Positions 22,036-33,897 of a stretch of 64,000 nt of DNA are shown one piece after another (position 1 is the stretch's first letter; every line of letters begins with the position of its first letter). The position numbers and the translations under genes are program-made. The notes beneath the pieces are model-generated. The model did not search any database. It was not told where the DNA came from and saw nothing but the letters and a program-made list of their open reading frames with translations. Source of the stretch: Myotis daubentonii (taxonomy: Eukaryota; Chordata; Mammalia; Chiroptera; Vespertilionidae); the NCBI RefSeq assembly GCF_963259705.1, contig NC_081842.1, positions 34,499,796 through 34,563,795 on the forward strand, in the 5' to 3' direction.

Positions 22036-22195
22036 CATTTATTCACTTAGGCATTCACCCATCCTTTTTCTCATTCATTTACTCATTCAAATATATTTAT
22101 TTATTTTTGCCTACCAGTTACCACATAATGTTCAAGGTGCTAGAGATACAACAGAAGACAAAACAAATTATCCCTCACCCCTAAGGATCTTATAA
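22036..22195 (-). mobile_element. L2 3' end (minus strand)
   Basis: The plus strand has CTCATTCATTTACTCATTCA, then a Gly/Ala-type degraded stretch, GTGCTAGAGATACAACAG and CCTAAGGATCTTATAATCTT. This is the reverse complement of the L2 3' terminus (CAACAAATATTTATTG, TGGGGATACAACAGTGAAC, GAGCTTACAATCTA). Confidence 0.65.
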
Positions 22196-22199
22196 TCTT

Positions 22200-23060
22200 T
22201 CGGATAAATTCTTGGAAGTAGAATTGCTAAGTCAGTAATTATATGCATGTTTATATGTTTTGACTGACTGGCCATATTGTTGCCTAAACAATTTGTGGCA
22301 GTTTATATGACCATCAGTAATGTTTGAGAAAGTCCTGGTTAACTGATTTTTAATTTTTTCTCTGTTCTTTAGATTGGATAATTTCTATTGATCTATCTTT
22401 AAGTTCACGGAGTCTTCTTCTAGTTCCAGTCTAATATTAACCTTATCTAGTAAAATTTTATTTCAGACATTGTATTTTTCAGTTTTAAAGTTTATTTTTT
22501 TATATTTTCTATTTTTTCAGCTGACATGCGTTATTTTTTTAACTTTTTTAAAATACATATTTATTGATTTTTTACAGAAAGAAAGGAAGAGGGATAGAGA
22601 GAAACATGGATGAGAGAGAAATATCAATCAGCTGCCTCCTGCACACTCCCTACTGGGATGTGCCCGCAACCAAGGTGCATGCCCTTGACTGGAATCGAAC
22701 CCGGGACCCTTGAATCCGCCGGCCGATGCTCTATCCACTGAGCCAAACTGGTTAGGGCTGACATGCCTTATTATTGCAGTAAGGCTGACCATAGTTTCCA
22801 TACATCCTAGAGCATAGCTATAATAAACTTTTTAAAATCCTTGTTTACTCATTCCAATATCTGGGTCACTTCAGAATCAGTCTTCATTAGTTGGCTCTTT
22901 ATTGATTGTGGGTCATGTTTTCCTATTTTTAATGTTATTTAGACTATATAATGGACATCATGAATGGTAATGAAAAGCCACTGGATTCTGTTATATTCTT
23001 CCAAAGGTATACATATCTCCCTCTAAAATCTGCCTGTTTGTGGTTGTTGTCCAGTGGCTT
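22200..23060 (-). mobile_element. L1M/L1ME fragment, split by a VES SINE
   Basis: The plus strand holds TTGGAAGTAGAATTGCTAAG and GACCATCAGTAATGTTTGAG (antisense L1 3' region), then TTTAAGTTCACGGAGTCTTC, TTGTATTTTTCAGTTTTAAA, CATTCCAATATCTGGGTCAC and TTATTGATTGTGGGTCATG. These match the known antisense order of an old L1ME. The SINE at 22536-22756 cuts through it. Confidence 0.75.
22536..22756 (-). mobile_element. VES SINE
   Basis: Read on the minus strand, the head CCCTAACCAGTTTGGCTCAG is followed by box B GGTTCGATTCC. The body and the T-rich tail (plus-strand ATATTTATTGATTTTTTACA) are present. The 16-bp TSD GCTGACATGCGTTATT at 22520-22535 matches 22757-22772 with one mismatch. Confidence 0.95.
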
Positions 23061-25149
23061 TAAATATTTTGTATATTTTCCAGAACTTATAGTTGTCACT
23101 TTGGAATAGTTGTTCAAGTAGGAGCCACTTGGCCATGATCAGAAACATAATTCTTTGTAAACTGATTCTTGCAAGGATTTCTCAAGTGTATTTTATTTTG
23201 AAATGCTTTCAGTGTCAGAGTATATATTGAAGACAAACCATTGCTGTGCATACAAATTCTTTGGAATTTGTTTAAAAATAATTACTTTGTGCCTAGATCA
23301 TATATATATATATATATGTATATATGATATAGATATAGATAGATATACTGTTTCTTTCTTATTTTAAAGCTGAAGAATATGTTTGATAATCCAAAATGGT
23401 TTCCTTTCTCATGAAATTAGATCAACATTTTAAGAAATGATAAATTTACATTGCTTTTGCAGGGAATTCTCTGCTATGTATTTGACAAGCATTCTCAGGA
23501 AGAGAGAGGACTAACTATAAATAGATACATTAAAAATAAAAAAAAGGCAGAAAATAAAAACATATAAGAGGGATCACCTGCAATTTACAACGTTGTTTTT
23601 TAGAGTCTAATTTCTATTTCTGGACATGCTCAAACCACCTTGTCTTAGCCTTAAAGTTTTGTCCTTCTGAACTATTTTAATGAGGCACAGTAGAATATAG
23701 ATGGTTTCAGATTTATGGAGTGCCCTACATCTGTTCATAGTGATCTTCAAGTAAGAAGAATAAATATAATACTTTCTGTACTATCTTCTCATACATTGTT
23801 AACAGTGAGTGATGGGAAGTACTGATTTAGGTTACTTTCCAAAGGACATACATACTTTGGAATGAGGTGAAAATTTTACACCACACATACCCATAGTTCA
23901 GAGAGGAAACTAAAAGGAAGTCTCCTACATATGTGCATACATAGGAACCTAGACTCTATTTATATACTTATTTTTATCTCAATTGAATTAAAACAGATGA
24001 ATATATATATATATATATATATAATTTACCAATACAATAAGTTTCAACTAAACTATAGCAATGTTTATGGATCCTGAAGATATTCCCTGAAGGATCTACC
24101 AGATATTAATGTTTTACTGTGAAATTACATTATATATATTTTCTACTTCCCTCAATTTTATTATTTAATGATGTTCTTATAAACAATTCCCCATACAATT
24201 TAGAACAATACTACTCAGATACGATACTCTGTTATTTTTCATAAATACATTATATCTATCTCATCTGAAACACTTTAAATAAATGAAATTGAAAGTGTTT
24301 ATGCTAGATACAGTAGATAATTGAGAAATGAAAAGAATGGCTAAGTCATTTATTGTCTCTACTTTATTAGAATCTAAAGGCAAGGGAAACACTTTAAGAC
24401 ATATTATTGTAAAATTAAAATACTTAAAATAGAAAGTGCTATATATTTAGCCTAGAATATATTCTGTTACATATAAGAATTTGATATATGTACTATATTA
24501 AATATATGACAAATAAGTATCATAGATAATGAATAGAAGGGAAGGTCATTCAATAAGTGGTTAAGGGATAAGTATCTAAAGGAATAAAATTTATAATACC
24601 AAAATTATCAATTCACTAAATATTCAGCTAAACACTTGAATATATTTAAACTGCTAAACATCAAAACTCAGAAAACAGAGAAAACACAAGGAAGAAATTA
24701 TAAACTGCAGGGAATAAAAAATATTAAATTGAGACATTATTTTCAGCAAATATTAAAAACAATGAAAATCTTTATTATCCAAAGCATTCATAAATACTGA
24801 AAATATATTGAAACTCAGAATATAAATGTCCAAAGGCATGAAGTTATCATTATGAAAAATATAATAAATATATAAAAATATTTAACCCTTCTTTTATTTA
24901 AAGAAATATAAATTGGAATGATCTTAAAGATTTATTTTCAATCCCAAAATTAATAATTATTAAATAAGAATAATATTTTTATATTATCAGTTGTGTTTTG
25001 ATTGGTAAAAATTTTTTGAAATTTTAGAATTTTGTATTAGGAACCATATACATGCTAATATTATTTGTTACTATTATTCTCTTTACAAAGAACATATGGA
25101 TAGGAAATAATACAAAACATGAGAACAATTACATTATAGGGATACTTGA
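23061..25149. other. AT-rich sequence with short (AT)n tracts
   Basis: Short AT/ATAG microsatellites lie near 23299-23345 and 24001-24024. The part near 24600-24950 is A-rich and may be decayed L1, but I see no firm match. No gene was seen. Confidence 0.5.
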
Positions 25150-25229
25150 TTTAATGTTATTCAAGACAAGTATTCTACACCACCTAACTGTCCATCAATA
25201 AAGAAGTAACCAGGCAAATTATTATAAAA

Positions 25230-25694
25230 TAGAGGCCCGGTGCATGGATTCATGCACTGCTGTTGTCCCTCAGCCTGGCCTGCAGGGATCAGTGGACCCC
25301 CATGCTGCCGCAGACAAGCCTTAGCAGCCAGCTCACCGGGTTCTAGTCTGCTATACATGTTGTTCCCACACAGGGGAGGAGCCTGAGCCCAAGCTGGGCG
25401 CTGTGCCTCTCCTGCTCATCCCAGCCTCCCTGCACCTACCGCCACCGCTCAGGCGAACAGGGAGAGTGTGGGCAAGAGATGTTCCCGCTGCAGCTGCGCT
25501 CGCCAGCCATGAGCCTGGCATCTTGTGCCCATCTGTCAGCTGAGCGGTGCTCCTGCTGTGGGAGCGCACTGACCACCAGGGGGAAGCTCCTGCATTGAGC
25601 ATCTGCCCCCTGGTGGTCAGTGTACATCATAGCTATGAGCCGGTTGTCTGGTCGTCCAATTGTCCAGTTGTCCAGTCACTTAGGCATATATATA

Positions 25695-25700
<6 letters not shown>
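25230..25700 (-). mobile_element. Non-autonomous Helitron, minus strand, 5' end decayed
   Basis: The plus strand starts with the reverse complement of a Helitron 3' end: TAGAGGCCCGGTGCATGG, with hairpin arms GTGCATG and CATGCAC. The interior is GC-rich. It ends in GGTCGTCCAATTGTCCAGTT, TCACTTAGGC, then an AT microsatellite in place of the usual TTTTATATATAGGA, so the 5' boundary is approximate. A 17-bp perfect inverted repeat with CTCF-like cores lies at 25567-25583 / 25606-25622. It sits in an L1M fragment. Confidence 0.85.

Positions 25701-25740
<40 letters not shown>
25683..25740. repeat. (AT)n microsatellite at Helitron 5' border
   Basis: AT/GTAT units that probably grew from the element's own TATATATA terminus. 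Confidence 0.9.
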
Positions 25741-25742
<2 letters not shown>

Positions 25743-26110
25743 CATGGCACATCCATAGATTGTTATGCAGCCATTATAACTAATGGTCACTTGGACCTTG
25801 TAAGGTCATGGCAACATGTTTATTATATTCATCTAAATGAAACATCAGCATATAAAATGGTAAAAGCAGTATGATTATAGCTATGTAAAAGAAGGATATT
25901 TATGAAAAGAATATGAAAATAAATACTTCAAAATTGTAAGATTATATACATTATGCAAGAGACCATGAGTAATTTTTGTCCTCCTTTGTCTACTTGTCAA
26001 ATGTACTGCTAGAAAAATATTGCTTTTAAATGCAAATATAAATGTTAAGGTTAAAAATAAAAAATGCAAATAAAATTGCATCTTTAAGCCCAGAAATGCT
26101 CTAATGTGTA

Positions 26111-26439
26111 CAGACAGTCCTCGGGTTACATTCGACTCGACGTATGTTGTTTTGTGGTTACGTCACCATCTCCCATTTATTTATTAAAAAAAAAAGTTCC
26201 GTCATTTCGACGTATGTACATATGTGCTTTATGTTTTTTATTATTTATTTACCACAAGTCAAGGTCAGGAATTGTTATCTTTCTTTTAAATTTCTTTTAC
26301 TGTTTCACTTCATTACTGCTGTGTATGTGCTCCATGTGAGTGACGTAGGTGCTTATGTAGGTGGGTTCCGACTTACGGCGAAAGTCGCGTTATGTCGCGC
26401 TGTGGGAATGGATCTCCGATGTAACCTGAGGACCTACTG
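26111..26439. mobile_element. Non-autonomous Tc1/mariner-type (Tigger/pogo-like) element, 329 bp
   Basis: The ends are inverted: left CAGACAGTCCTCGGGTTACA, right (reverse complement) CAGTAGGTCCTCAGGTTACA. Both sides are flanked by TA (26109-26110 and 26440-26441), the TSD of Tc1/mariner/pogo transposons. The inner ends are CpG-rich (TCGACGTATG, GTCGCGTTATGTCGCG), which suggests a fairly young copy. The 103- and 77-codon frames inside are not transposase. Confidence 0.88.
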
Positions 26440-26441
26440 TA

Positions 26442-26964
26442 TTCTACATTTTTAATTGTCTTGTTAGTTTTACCAATTACTACTTTACTTTTTTTACAAA
26501 GACAGAGAATATCAATAGGGGGCAAATCCAAGCATCTGTCTGGTTCTCAGAATTTTTATAGCTCTTAAATTATAAACTGAGCCCTTATACTGTATATTAG
26601 GCAAAATGTGTTAAAAGCAAAACTAAGTTTAAACATGCATCTTATCAATAAAGTTGAAAATATGATGAGTGTAAAAATCAAAATGCCTGATGAAATTCTT
26701 TAGTTATATAAATATCACCCACATAGGAAATTCCTGGAAAAAGAGTAGCCTTACAACTCCACTGGAAGGATAATATGTTCATAACCAGAGACCACTAAAA
26801 CCAGTAGAAATAACCATCAATCCACATGCTTTTCAATCACCGCACCACGACTCCCCTCAGACCACAAAATAGGCTAACTAGGAAAGTTTTGTCACCAGAA
26901 TCAGTCTTGAGGTGTTCAGCTTCCAGCATGTAAATCAAAATTAGAAGTCAAAATTCATCATTGA
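26442..26964. other. Unannotated sequence
   Basis: AT-rich; nothing recognised. Confidence 0.5.
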
Positions 26965-27092
26965 AATTTTTTTTCAAAATTTTATTTATTGATTTTAGAG
27001 AGAAAAAGGAGAAGAGACAGATTTGTTGCTCCATTTATTTACATTCATTGGTTGATTCTGACACGTGCCCTGACCAGGATCGAACCCCAACC
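26965..27092 (-). mobile_element. Partial VES-related SINE
   Basis: The plus strand has TTTTATTTATTGATTTTAGA, a purine tract, CATTCATTGGTTGATTCTGA and GTGCCCTGACCAGGATCGAA, then ACCCCAACC. It is the reverse complement of the older SINE type at 812-1094. The tRNA-like head (box A) is missing after 27092. A GCTCTATCCAA at about 27262 could be a displaced part of it. Confidence 0.75.
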
Positions 27093-30043
27093 TTGGCTGC
27101 CATTATTTTTAAGGCATAGCTTATGTATCTCATCTGAGACAAAGTGCGTTTCTTTAAAATCTTGGAACACTGTTCCTTTTGAAAACTAAGTGACTCGCTG
27201 AAGGGCAGCAGCCAATCAGAGGCAGAGACTGACAGAAAACCCATCTCTCGACTCCTGCTCAGTGCTCTATCCAATACCTTATATTGCTACTTAGGATCAT
27301 TTTAATTCTAACTTCCCAGGGTTTGTTTTAAAACACAATAATTTTTCTAAACATATATGCTAGTGAAATGTATTTTTTTGCTTTCTAAAAATAAGCAGCT
27401 ACAAATGGATCTTTTCAAGCTTTATCATTATTTTAATAACTGGTTTTTAAATTTACCAATCTGTCTTTATAAAAATTTCACACAGATTTAAAACAAAAGC
27501 AACATTAAAAAACAAAACTACTTTCACCATTACCACCATCAATAAAATACGGGTTCTTTTCAAGGAAATTATTTATGAGCTTTAATTACAACTTTCAAAG
27601 TGACCTTTAACTGGCATGCTAACTGTATTATATATTTTCTTAAAATAATGCAGATATTTAGCAACAGTAGGAAATGCTTATTGCAAGCGACAGTGAACAT
27701 GTTGGGGTATTGTATATCATCCATATATATGAGTCAGGAAATAAAATATTTGTAAATGCAATACACTTTTTATTCTATTCCCAGAACTCTTAATTATAAG
27801 CATATCAGAACTTCTTATCACAATAGTTAATTTAATAACAGATATCCTAAAGCAAAATAAGTTACTGGAGTATTTCTAAACATAGCAGATAAACTAAATA
27901 GCACTGCACTTATTTTGTGTGATACTCATTTCATATATGCTAGCTTTTAAATATATAATGAATGCACACTATATGATGAAATTGCATTAATATAAATCTT
28001 CGATTCCCCCAGAATTCCTACCTAAAATAATAGATCAGAGAAAAGTTCATTGTGAAGTATGCTTTCTTCCTACATTATGTACATATAGGAGTTGTTGTTT
28101 CTAGGTGTTCAGAAGGCGTTAAGAATTTAAGGGGCATTTCAATTCTTCAGAGTCCCAATTAAAACCAAAGCTGAGAGGTCCTCATTTTGTTACCCTTTTT
28201 GTCATTTACATATGGACTATTGACAGCTCACCATGTACAAGACATGCACAAAGACAGAATTCCCATGATTTAGTTGGCAATTAACTGCTTTGGCAGGAAA
28301 CTTTCTGTTGTTAGGGTAGAAATACCACATTTCAAACCAGCGCTAGAAAATTTTTGTGTGTATTCACTATTTGCATGCAGACTGATTTTGAAACTAAAAT
28401 TGAAGGTTTCTAATTTTATACAGAATGACAGCTACGTATTTCCATAAATGTATGAGCATTTTGATATGAAGCTGTTAATTCTCATCTGAAGTCATAATTG
28501 TTCAGTGTGAAAGTAGGCCAGGGGAATGCATAATAATAATAATTTGCCTTTTTGAGATCATAGCAATAATAAGCATAATTTTCAGAGCTGCATATAAGCA
28601 GAAAGAGATTTGCACGTAGGCAGCATGACAAGACAGTTACTGGAGGAAGGCGGGCTGTGAATTCCTGGCAGGTGGATTACCCATTTTTTGCAGCCGTTTT
28701 GCCTCTCTGCCCTTCCTGCATAACTGTAGCCTTTAGCCAGCTCTCTGCCACTGCTTTACTGGAGACTGTGACAAAGAGAGCAAAATAGAGGTCAGTGTAG
28801 GAATCCCAAGGGGTTAATACCTTTTATTATAAAGCTCAGTGGCATAACCATTTAGTTGTGACATGTCGTTTTTAAAGCAATTTGTTTCCTTTTAGAAGAA
28901 TCCATTTCTCTGGGTTGTCAAGAAGTAAAAAGGTTTTTTGTTGTTGTTAAATGATGTCTTAAAATTCTGTCCAATATATGTTAAAGAAGGTAGCTAGGAT
29001 GGTTGAGAGTGAAAGACAGTGATACACAAAAAGGAATAAAAGAACATGGCAAGCATAAGGTCTGGCAATGACTGTGATAGTTGTTTGGCTGCCAACAGCA
29101 GTAATAAGGACTAGTTGTGCGGGTTGAGAAAGCTGTTTAATTCAGATGCATCCAATAAAATGCACACCCTTCAAAAGAGATATGGTGAATAAATTTTTAT
29201 TTTGAGTAGCATCATCTCTAACTCCAGTCCTGAATGACTTAAAAATTATTTAAATTCTTCAGGCTCATAGGCATAGAAAAAAAGTGTCAAATTGTGGAAA
29301 TCAGTAGATATTTTTTCAAAAATAAAGGGCTTACTGGTTTTGTATATGTATGCATATGCATATGCATGTATGGGTAATGTATGTGCTTGATTCGGTAAAA
29401 TTACATGAGTTTATTTAGGCTCTATGGCATTTTCTGGTGACTCAAAGATTATTTTCAGATACCCTGCTTAGGGAACAGAGTTGATATCTGCAGTCCAAGC
29501 CATTCTGTTTGAGATCCTATATGTATTAGGGTCTGTAAGAGGAAATTCCTTTATAATAGTGATAGTATTATCATTTACACAGGGGACCATCTGTCATTTA
29601 CTCAGACTATCATAATAACCCTCATTCCTGGGATCTACCACTCCCCTCGGTTGTTTTTCAGACAATGTTGGGAGGTTTGGTCAGAACTACCCTCACCTGC
29701 TTGTCTGATTCCTGGGTGATCAACAGAATGCATTTGTAAAAGGGCCGCCCACATTGGCGATGCAGCCTGTGCCTTTGGAATAGAGATTCTCTTTAGTGCA
29801 ACACCTAAGTGGCCTTTATGGATATGGCATTAGCAACGTGCCCAAACTGTTCAACCACTTTACTCTTGAATTCTTTTCCCTGACCCCAAGCGAATGCCTT
29901 CCAGATGTAAAAATGTGTGAGAGGCGGTCACTTATATAAGCCTGAGAAATACAAGGAGATAGCATTGGAACAAAATTGCACTCAGATCTTGAAGGAAAAT
30001 TGATTTATTATTATGAAATAACAAAGTACTCTTAAAACCTTTT
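27093..30043. other. Unannotated, mostly unique AT-rich DNA, about 2.9 kb
   Basis: This is the longest stretch without a recognised repeat. The part at about 28600-28800 is less AT-rich and includes a CAGGTGGATT E-box-like site. Near 29347-29372 there are overlapping ATGCATATGCAT units. No coding frame was seen. Confidence 0.5.
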
Positions 30044-30331
30044 TTGCCCTACTTCAACCTGACAGAAAAGGTTTACTTCCGAGTTATAAACCCATCCAGA
30101 ACTTGGCCTCTAATGGAAAGTCTGAGAGGCCCTTCACACATGGCAATAGAAGCCACTGCGCTAAAAAAAGACTTTATTAAAATATGGACGGAATCTGTGT
30201 GCTACGGCGACTTCCAGCTACAGATTGAAAAAGAATTGGTTGCACCTGTGATGAGAGTTCAATTAAAGGATCTTAGGAAAATGAGAAAGTTATTAAATAT
30301 TGAATCCTTCATTTTTGAGTCTTTATCTTGA
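30044..30331 (+). other. Open frame of 95 codons, unrecognised
   Basis: The frame runs from ATG to TGA in non-repetitive DNA of balanced composition. The product would have TEATALKKDFIKIW-like content (exactly IEATALKKDFIKIWTES) and a basic C-terminal half with LKDLRKMRKLLNIESFIF. It looks more like real protein sequence than the other frames. I see no upstream promoter, splice signals, A-tail or TSD. It could be a fragment of an old transposon or processed pseudogene, or chance. No family is recognised. Confidence 0.2.
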
Positions 30332-30762
30332 AGGCATGATGGATGGACTGGGGAAGAGTGGAGATCAGCAGAGCTGGCCTCTCCTCTGTTTATTCTTTAG
30401 TGATAAGTAGCTGTTTTCCAATCAAAATGTTCCTTTCTCCTTGTGTAGTTCTGTGAGGAAATAGGATGATACAAGACCACTTGTTCCACACAGCACAGAG
30501 GTGTTAGTAAGGTTGACAGGTAATGCCAGCAAAGCATTAGGAACTCTCTGGATACAATGCTAATGGTGTAGACAGTTTATTCTTTGAATGATTGACCAGG
30601 TGCAATGTCCTAAATAATAGAAAATAGCAAATACATATCCCTATGTCTCAGTTCCCAGCTGGGATCATTGTGCGCTGTTAATATCTCCCCAAATTCTCTT
30701 TAACTTGATGTAGTATTTTGTTGTATTCTCAAGTTATTTGAATAATCAGAAAATCATTTAAG
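30332..30762. other. Unannotated sequence
   Basis: Nothing recognised. Confidence 0.5.
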
Positions 30763-30779
30763 ATATTTATAGAACAAAG

Positions 30780-31001
30780 CCCTAGCTGGTTAGGCTCAGT
30801 GGATAAAGTGTCGGCCTGAAGATTGAAGGATCCTGGGTTCGATTCTGGTCAAGGGCACATGCCCAGGTTGCAGGCTCGATCTCCAGTAGGGAACATACAG
30901 GAAGCAGTCAATCAATGATTCTATCTCATCATTGATGCTTCTCTCTCTCTCCTCCTCTCCCTTCCTCTCTGAAATCAATTAAAATATATATATTTAAAAA
31001 T
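30780..31001 (+). mobile_element. VES SINE
   Basis: The head is CCCTAGCTGGTTAGGCTCAG; box B is GGTTCGATTC. The body has AGGCTCGATCTCCAGTAGGG and a pyrimidine-rich 3' part. The 17-bp TSD at 30763-30779 and 31002-31018 (ATATTTATAGAACAAAG / ATATTTATAGAGCAAAG) has one mismatch. It belongs to the same subtype as 18358-18622 (CCCTAGCTG head). Confidence 0.95.
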
Positions 31002-31399
31002 ATATTTATAGAGCAAAGAGTTTTAAAATAAGTATTTCATTTGGTCAACCTTAAAATAGCTTTTATTTTTCATGTGTGTTATGGTCTTTGCCCCGTACAT
31101 CTCTCTTCCCTTAAATATGTAGTTTGACCTTTATTTTTGCCTCTAAAACTCTCACATCCGGTATTTCCTACCTGAAACATCTATAGACCTTGAAGAGTGG
31201 GAATGGTTTGCTTATGGCCAATGTCCAGGGCCATTCTCCAACCTTCCCATCACAATTCCAAAACTTGCCAGGACAGTGGGTGTGAGTGGCCCCCACTGAG
31301 GGATCCTAGGGACTCTTTTCAAATCCAACATATTCAAATTTAGAAAGGTTGGGCCTTTCTAATAACCACTGCTCAGATTATATCTAATTATAGTGTTTC

Positions 31400-31520
31400 T
31401 AAATAAACCCTTCAGCTCTGTCCTAATCAAGTCACTATAATGGCCATCATGCAGAAAAGACAAAATTGCTTCTAGCACACTGCCTCACACCTTGCAGTGA
31501 GTAATAAATACTTGATGAAT
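31400..31520 (+). mobile_element. L2 3' end scrap
   Basis: AGCACACTGCCTCACACCTT, then GTGAGTAATAAATACTTGAT and GAATGAAT, follow the L2 terminal order (ACAGTGCCTGGCACATAG, TCAATAAATATTTG, AATGAATGAA). Confidence 0.65.
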
Positions 31521-31964
31521 GAATATAAAGCAAAGTGCACTAAATGGCAGAAGGCATATTCTACAGGCAAGGTCAGAGCAATTACATTTTTTGGAAGCAG
31601 GCTTCATGGGGGAGGTATAGTCACCTGAGTCACTGTGCTACTTAAGCACAGTAATGAAACGGCTTTGTTTATAATAGAAGCTTGATACCTGAGAGAAAGT
31701 ATCTATATTTATGTAAGGATATTTTACATCACGAAGGCATTAAGAGTTCGTTGCACATGTTAAAGTGCATTTTATGCAATTTCCTTATTTTTATGTATTT
31801 TCACGTTCTCTTTTTCTGTTTGGGTCTCTGCCGATCGTTCCTGCCATCTCTGTTCTCTGTTTTCATTTTATGCAGCTGATTTTTTAACTTACCTTGTATC
31901 CTTTCTAAGTGGAGTTTGATAAGATGAAGGGTGGGAGGAACAGAAAATTATTCAGATTTTCCTG

Positions 31965-32110
31965 TACATGTTTGTTATACATCCTTTTTTCTCTTAACCT
32001 GTAGAATAGCACTGTTAGGTAAATAGTAGTAGCTCTAGTTTACAGATGAGAAAACTGAGTATGAAAAGGTATAAAACTCCCCATAGGCTGAAAAGTGTCA
32101 GCACCAGGAA
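31965..32110 (-). mobile_element. MIR fragment
   Basis: The plus strand has GTTAGGTAAATAGTAGTAGC, then TTTACAGATGAGAAAACTGA, and a short remnant after it. This is the reverse complement of the central MIR core. Confidence 0.65.
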
Positions 32111-32742
32111 AAGACAAAGCAAGCAAAGAAAATGACAGCTAAGAAACGAGAAAGGAGAGGTTCTATTGTAACATTTGTAGTTGGGCATACTTGCTATGAT
32201 TTCAAATTGCTAGACACTTGTGGGATTCCTTCCCAGATCTGTACCCTAATTATGGTTCAGGAGCCACAGGGCAGGAACATATGAGGGAAGAGAGGAAGGT
32301 GATGCCAGCAGGTAGAGGGGAGGAGGAAGTGAGGAGTAGCAAGAGGTGCTGCCACAACCTAACAGTTATGGTTTAAGCTGATGGATTAGATAGATTGTCC
32401 CTGATAGCCATTGCAGTAGGTGGCGATGTTGTACTAGCTTGGAACTTTGGGGAATCATTTTTTCTTTCTTTTTTTAAAATCTCTGACCTTAATCTGTACT
32501 GCAGTTATATAATCCCTGGGTTCCTGCCTCTGGTATGCCTGACAGTTACATTAAATTTTGACACAGCCTGAGAAACAGACAGGAAATATGCATCTCCTGT
32601 CCACACCTCCCTGAAAAGTGAGACCCATAAGTCCAAAAGCCCTGTGTATGGGTCTTCAGCTAGTTGTCTCCCTGCATCTCAAACCCATGTCCTAAAGCGA
32701 ATATATTTCCAACCTCATGCTAGTCTCTCTTCTAACTTTCTT

Positions 32743-32903
32743 CTCCTTTTTTCCTAAATATATTTTTATTGGTTTCAGAGAGGAAGGGAGAGGGAGAGAG
32801 AAACATCAAGCCCACAACCCAGGCATGTGCCCTTGACTGGGAACCAAATCGTGACGTCCTGGTTCATAGGTTGATACTCAAACACTGAGACACGCCTGTC
32901 GGG
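32743..32903 (-). mobile_element. VES-type SINE, internally shortened
   Basis: The plus strand has TATTTTTATTGGTTTCAGAG, a purine tract, GAAACATCAAG, then ACAACCCAGGCATGTGCCCT and CAAACACTGAGACACGCCTG (degraded head). The usual middle segment (GGCTGCCTCCTGCATGCCCC-like) is missing. The 16-bp TSD at 32727-32742 and 32904-32919 (CTCTTCTAACTTTCTT / CTCTTCTTACTTTCTT) has one mismatch. Confidence 0.88.
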
Positions 32904-32999
32904 CTCTTCTTACTTTCTTGATTAAAGAAACTCCATCCACCCAGTCACTCAAGCTGGTCACCTAGGTGTAAGCCATTTGGTTAAGAGCAAATCTTTTGT

Positions 33000-33225
33000 G
33001 GTAAATGGATTCTGAAGCCAATTGTCAGGATTTAGAAATTGGCTCTGATACTGACAGTGTGACGTTGAAAATGTTACTTATTTTACCTCTTTAAGTCTCA
33101 ATTTTTCCATCAATAAAACGGATGTAATAATCATATCTTTCTCTTAGTATTATTGTGCAGATCATATGATGTAATGCGAAGAAAGTGCTTATCATAGTGA
33201 CAGGCATTTGTTAAGACCCAGCAAA
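33000..33225 (+). mobile_element. MIR SINE (ancient)
   Basis: Forward MIR order: AATGGATTCTGAAGCCAATT, GTGTGACGTTGAAAATGTTA, ACCTCTTTAAGTCTCAATTT, TCAATAAAACGGATGTAATA and GTGCTTATCATAGTGACAGG. The head region matching the tRNA part is degraded. Confidence 0.82.
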
Positions 33226-33279
33226 AATTAACTGTGGTGATGACCATCATGATTAATGATGATCCTTCACTTTTTCCTC

Positions 33280-33890
33280 AATCATCCTTCACAAAAGGTC
33301 ACCAAACTGCATATTCCAAGTACTTCCAGATCGTTACCTTATGTCTATCACTTTGCCTTAGGCCCTAATTATTTCTTGTATAATCATGATTGAACGGGCT
33401 CAAAACCTGTTTCTTTACTTTTTGCTTCGCCCACCTCTATTTGTCCTTAATGCTGACCCAGAAGCTTAAGCACAATTTTGTTTTCCTCTGCTTAAAATGC
33501 TATAGTAGTTGAACTAATGTTTATAAATTCCCAATTCTTTTTTTATATTATATCTTGCATGATATGCACCCTGGCTATTTATATAACCACATCCTTGGCC
33601 ATCTGCCACTCACACCCTTTATTCCCACCCGTGCAGGATGTGAATGGGAAGAAGCCAAGGTCATTTCACCACTCCATGCCTTTACCTGTGCCCTTACTTC
33701 TGCCTGAAATGTCCTGCCAATTTATCCAACTTTCAAATTATAAACTAATAAAAATATTTCCTATAAACTGTTTAAACTCTCATGAAGCAACTCTACCTCC
33801 TCTTTCCTACCTTTTCCAATCCCTTGGAGTAATCTGATTGCTTTCTTCTTTGTGACATGCTGCTTTTGATATAGACTTCCATCACAACAC
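33280..33890 (+). mobile_element. Probable L2 fragment
   Basis: The stretch has the L2-like flow TGTGCCCTTACTTCTGCCTG, AAATGTCCTGCCAATTTATC, a middle with CTACCTCCTCTTTCCTACC, and TTGGAGTAATCTGATTGCTT. It is diverged; limits are approximate. Confidence 0.5.
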
Positions 33891-33897
33891 TATCACA

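Larger units (their letters stand above)
25150..26080 (+). mobile_element. L1M 3' fragment, split by a Helitron
   Basis: Left part: CTAACTGTCCATCAATAAAG. Right part, beyond the Helitron: ATGGCACATCCATAGATTGT and TATGCAGCCATTATAACTAA, then a decayed stretch with AGCAGTATGATTATAGCTAT. This order is standard for L1M between the end of ORF2 and the 3' UTR. The Helitron and its AT tract separate the halves. Confidence 0.75.
31019..32726. other. Mostly unannotated sequence
   Basis: It contains an L2 scrap and a MIR fragment (separate entries). A T-run lies near 32459-32477. No gene was seen. Confidence 0.5.

Noticed and set aside
25436..25783. Frames at 25351-25783 on both strands
   Set aside because: Within the Helitron at 25230-25700 and its AT microsatellite.
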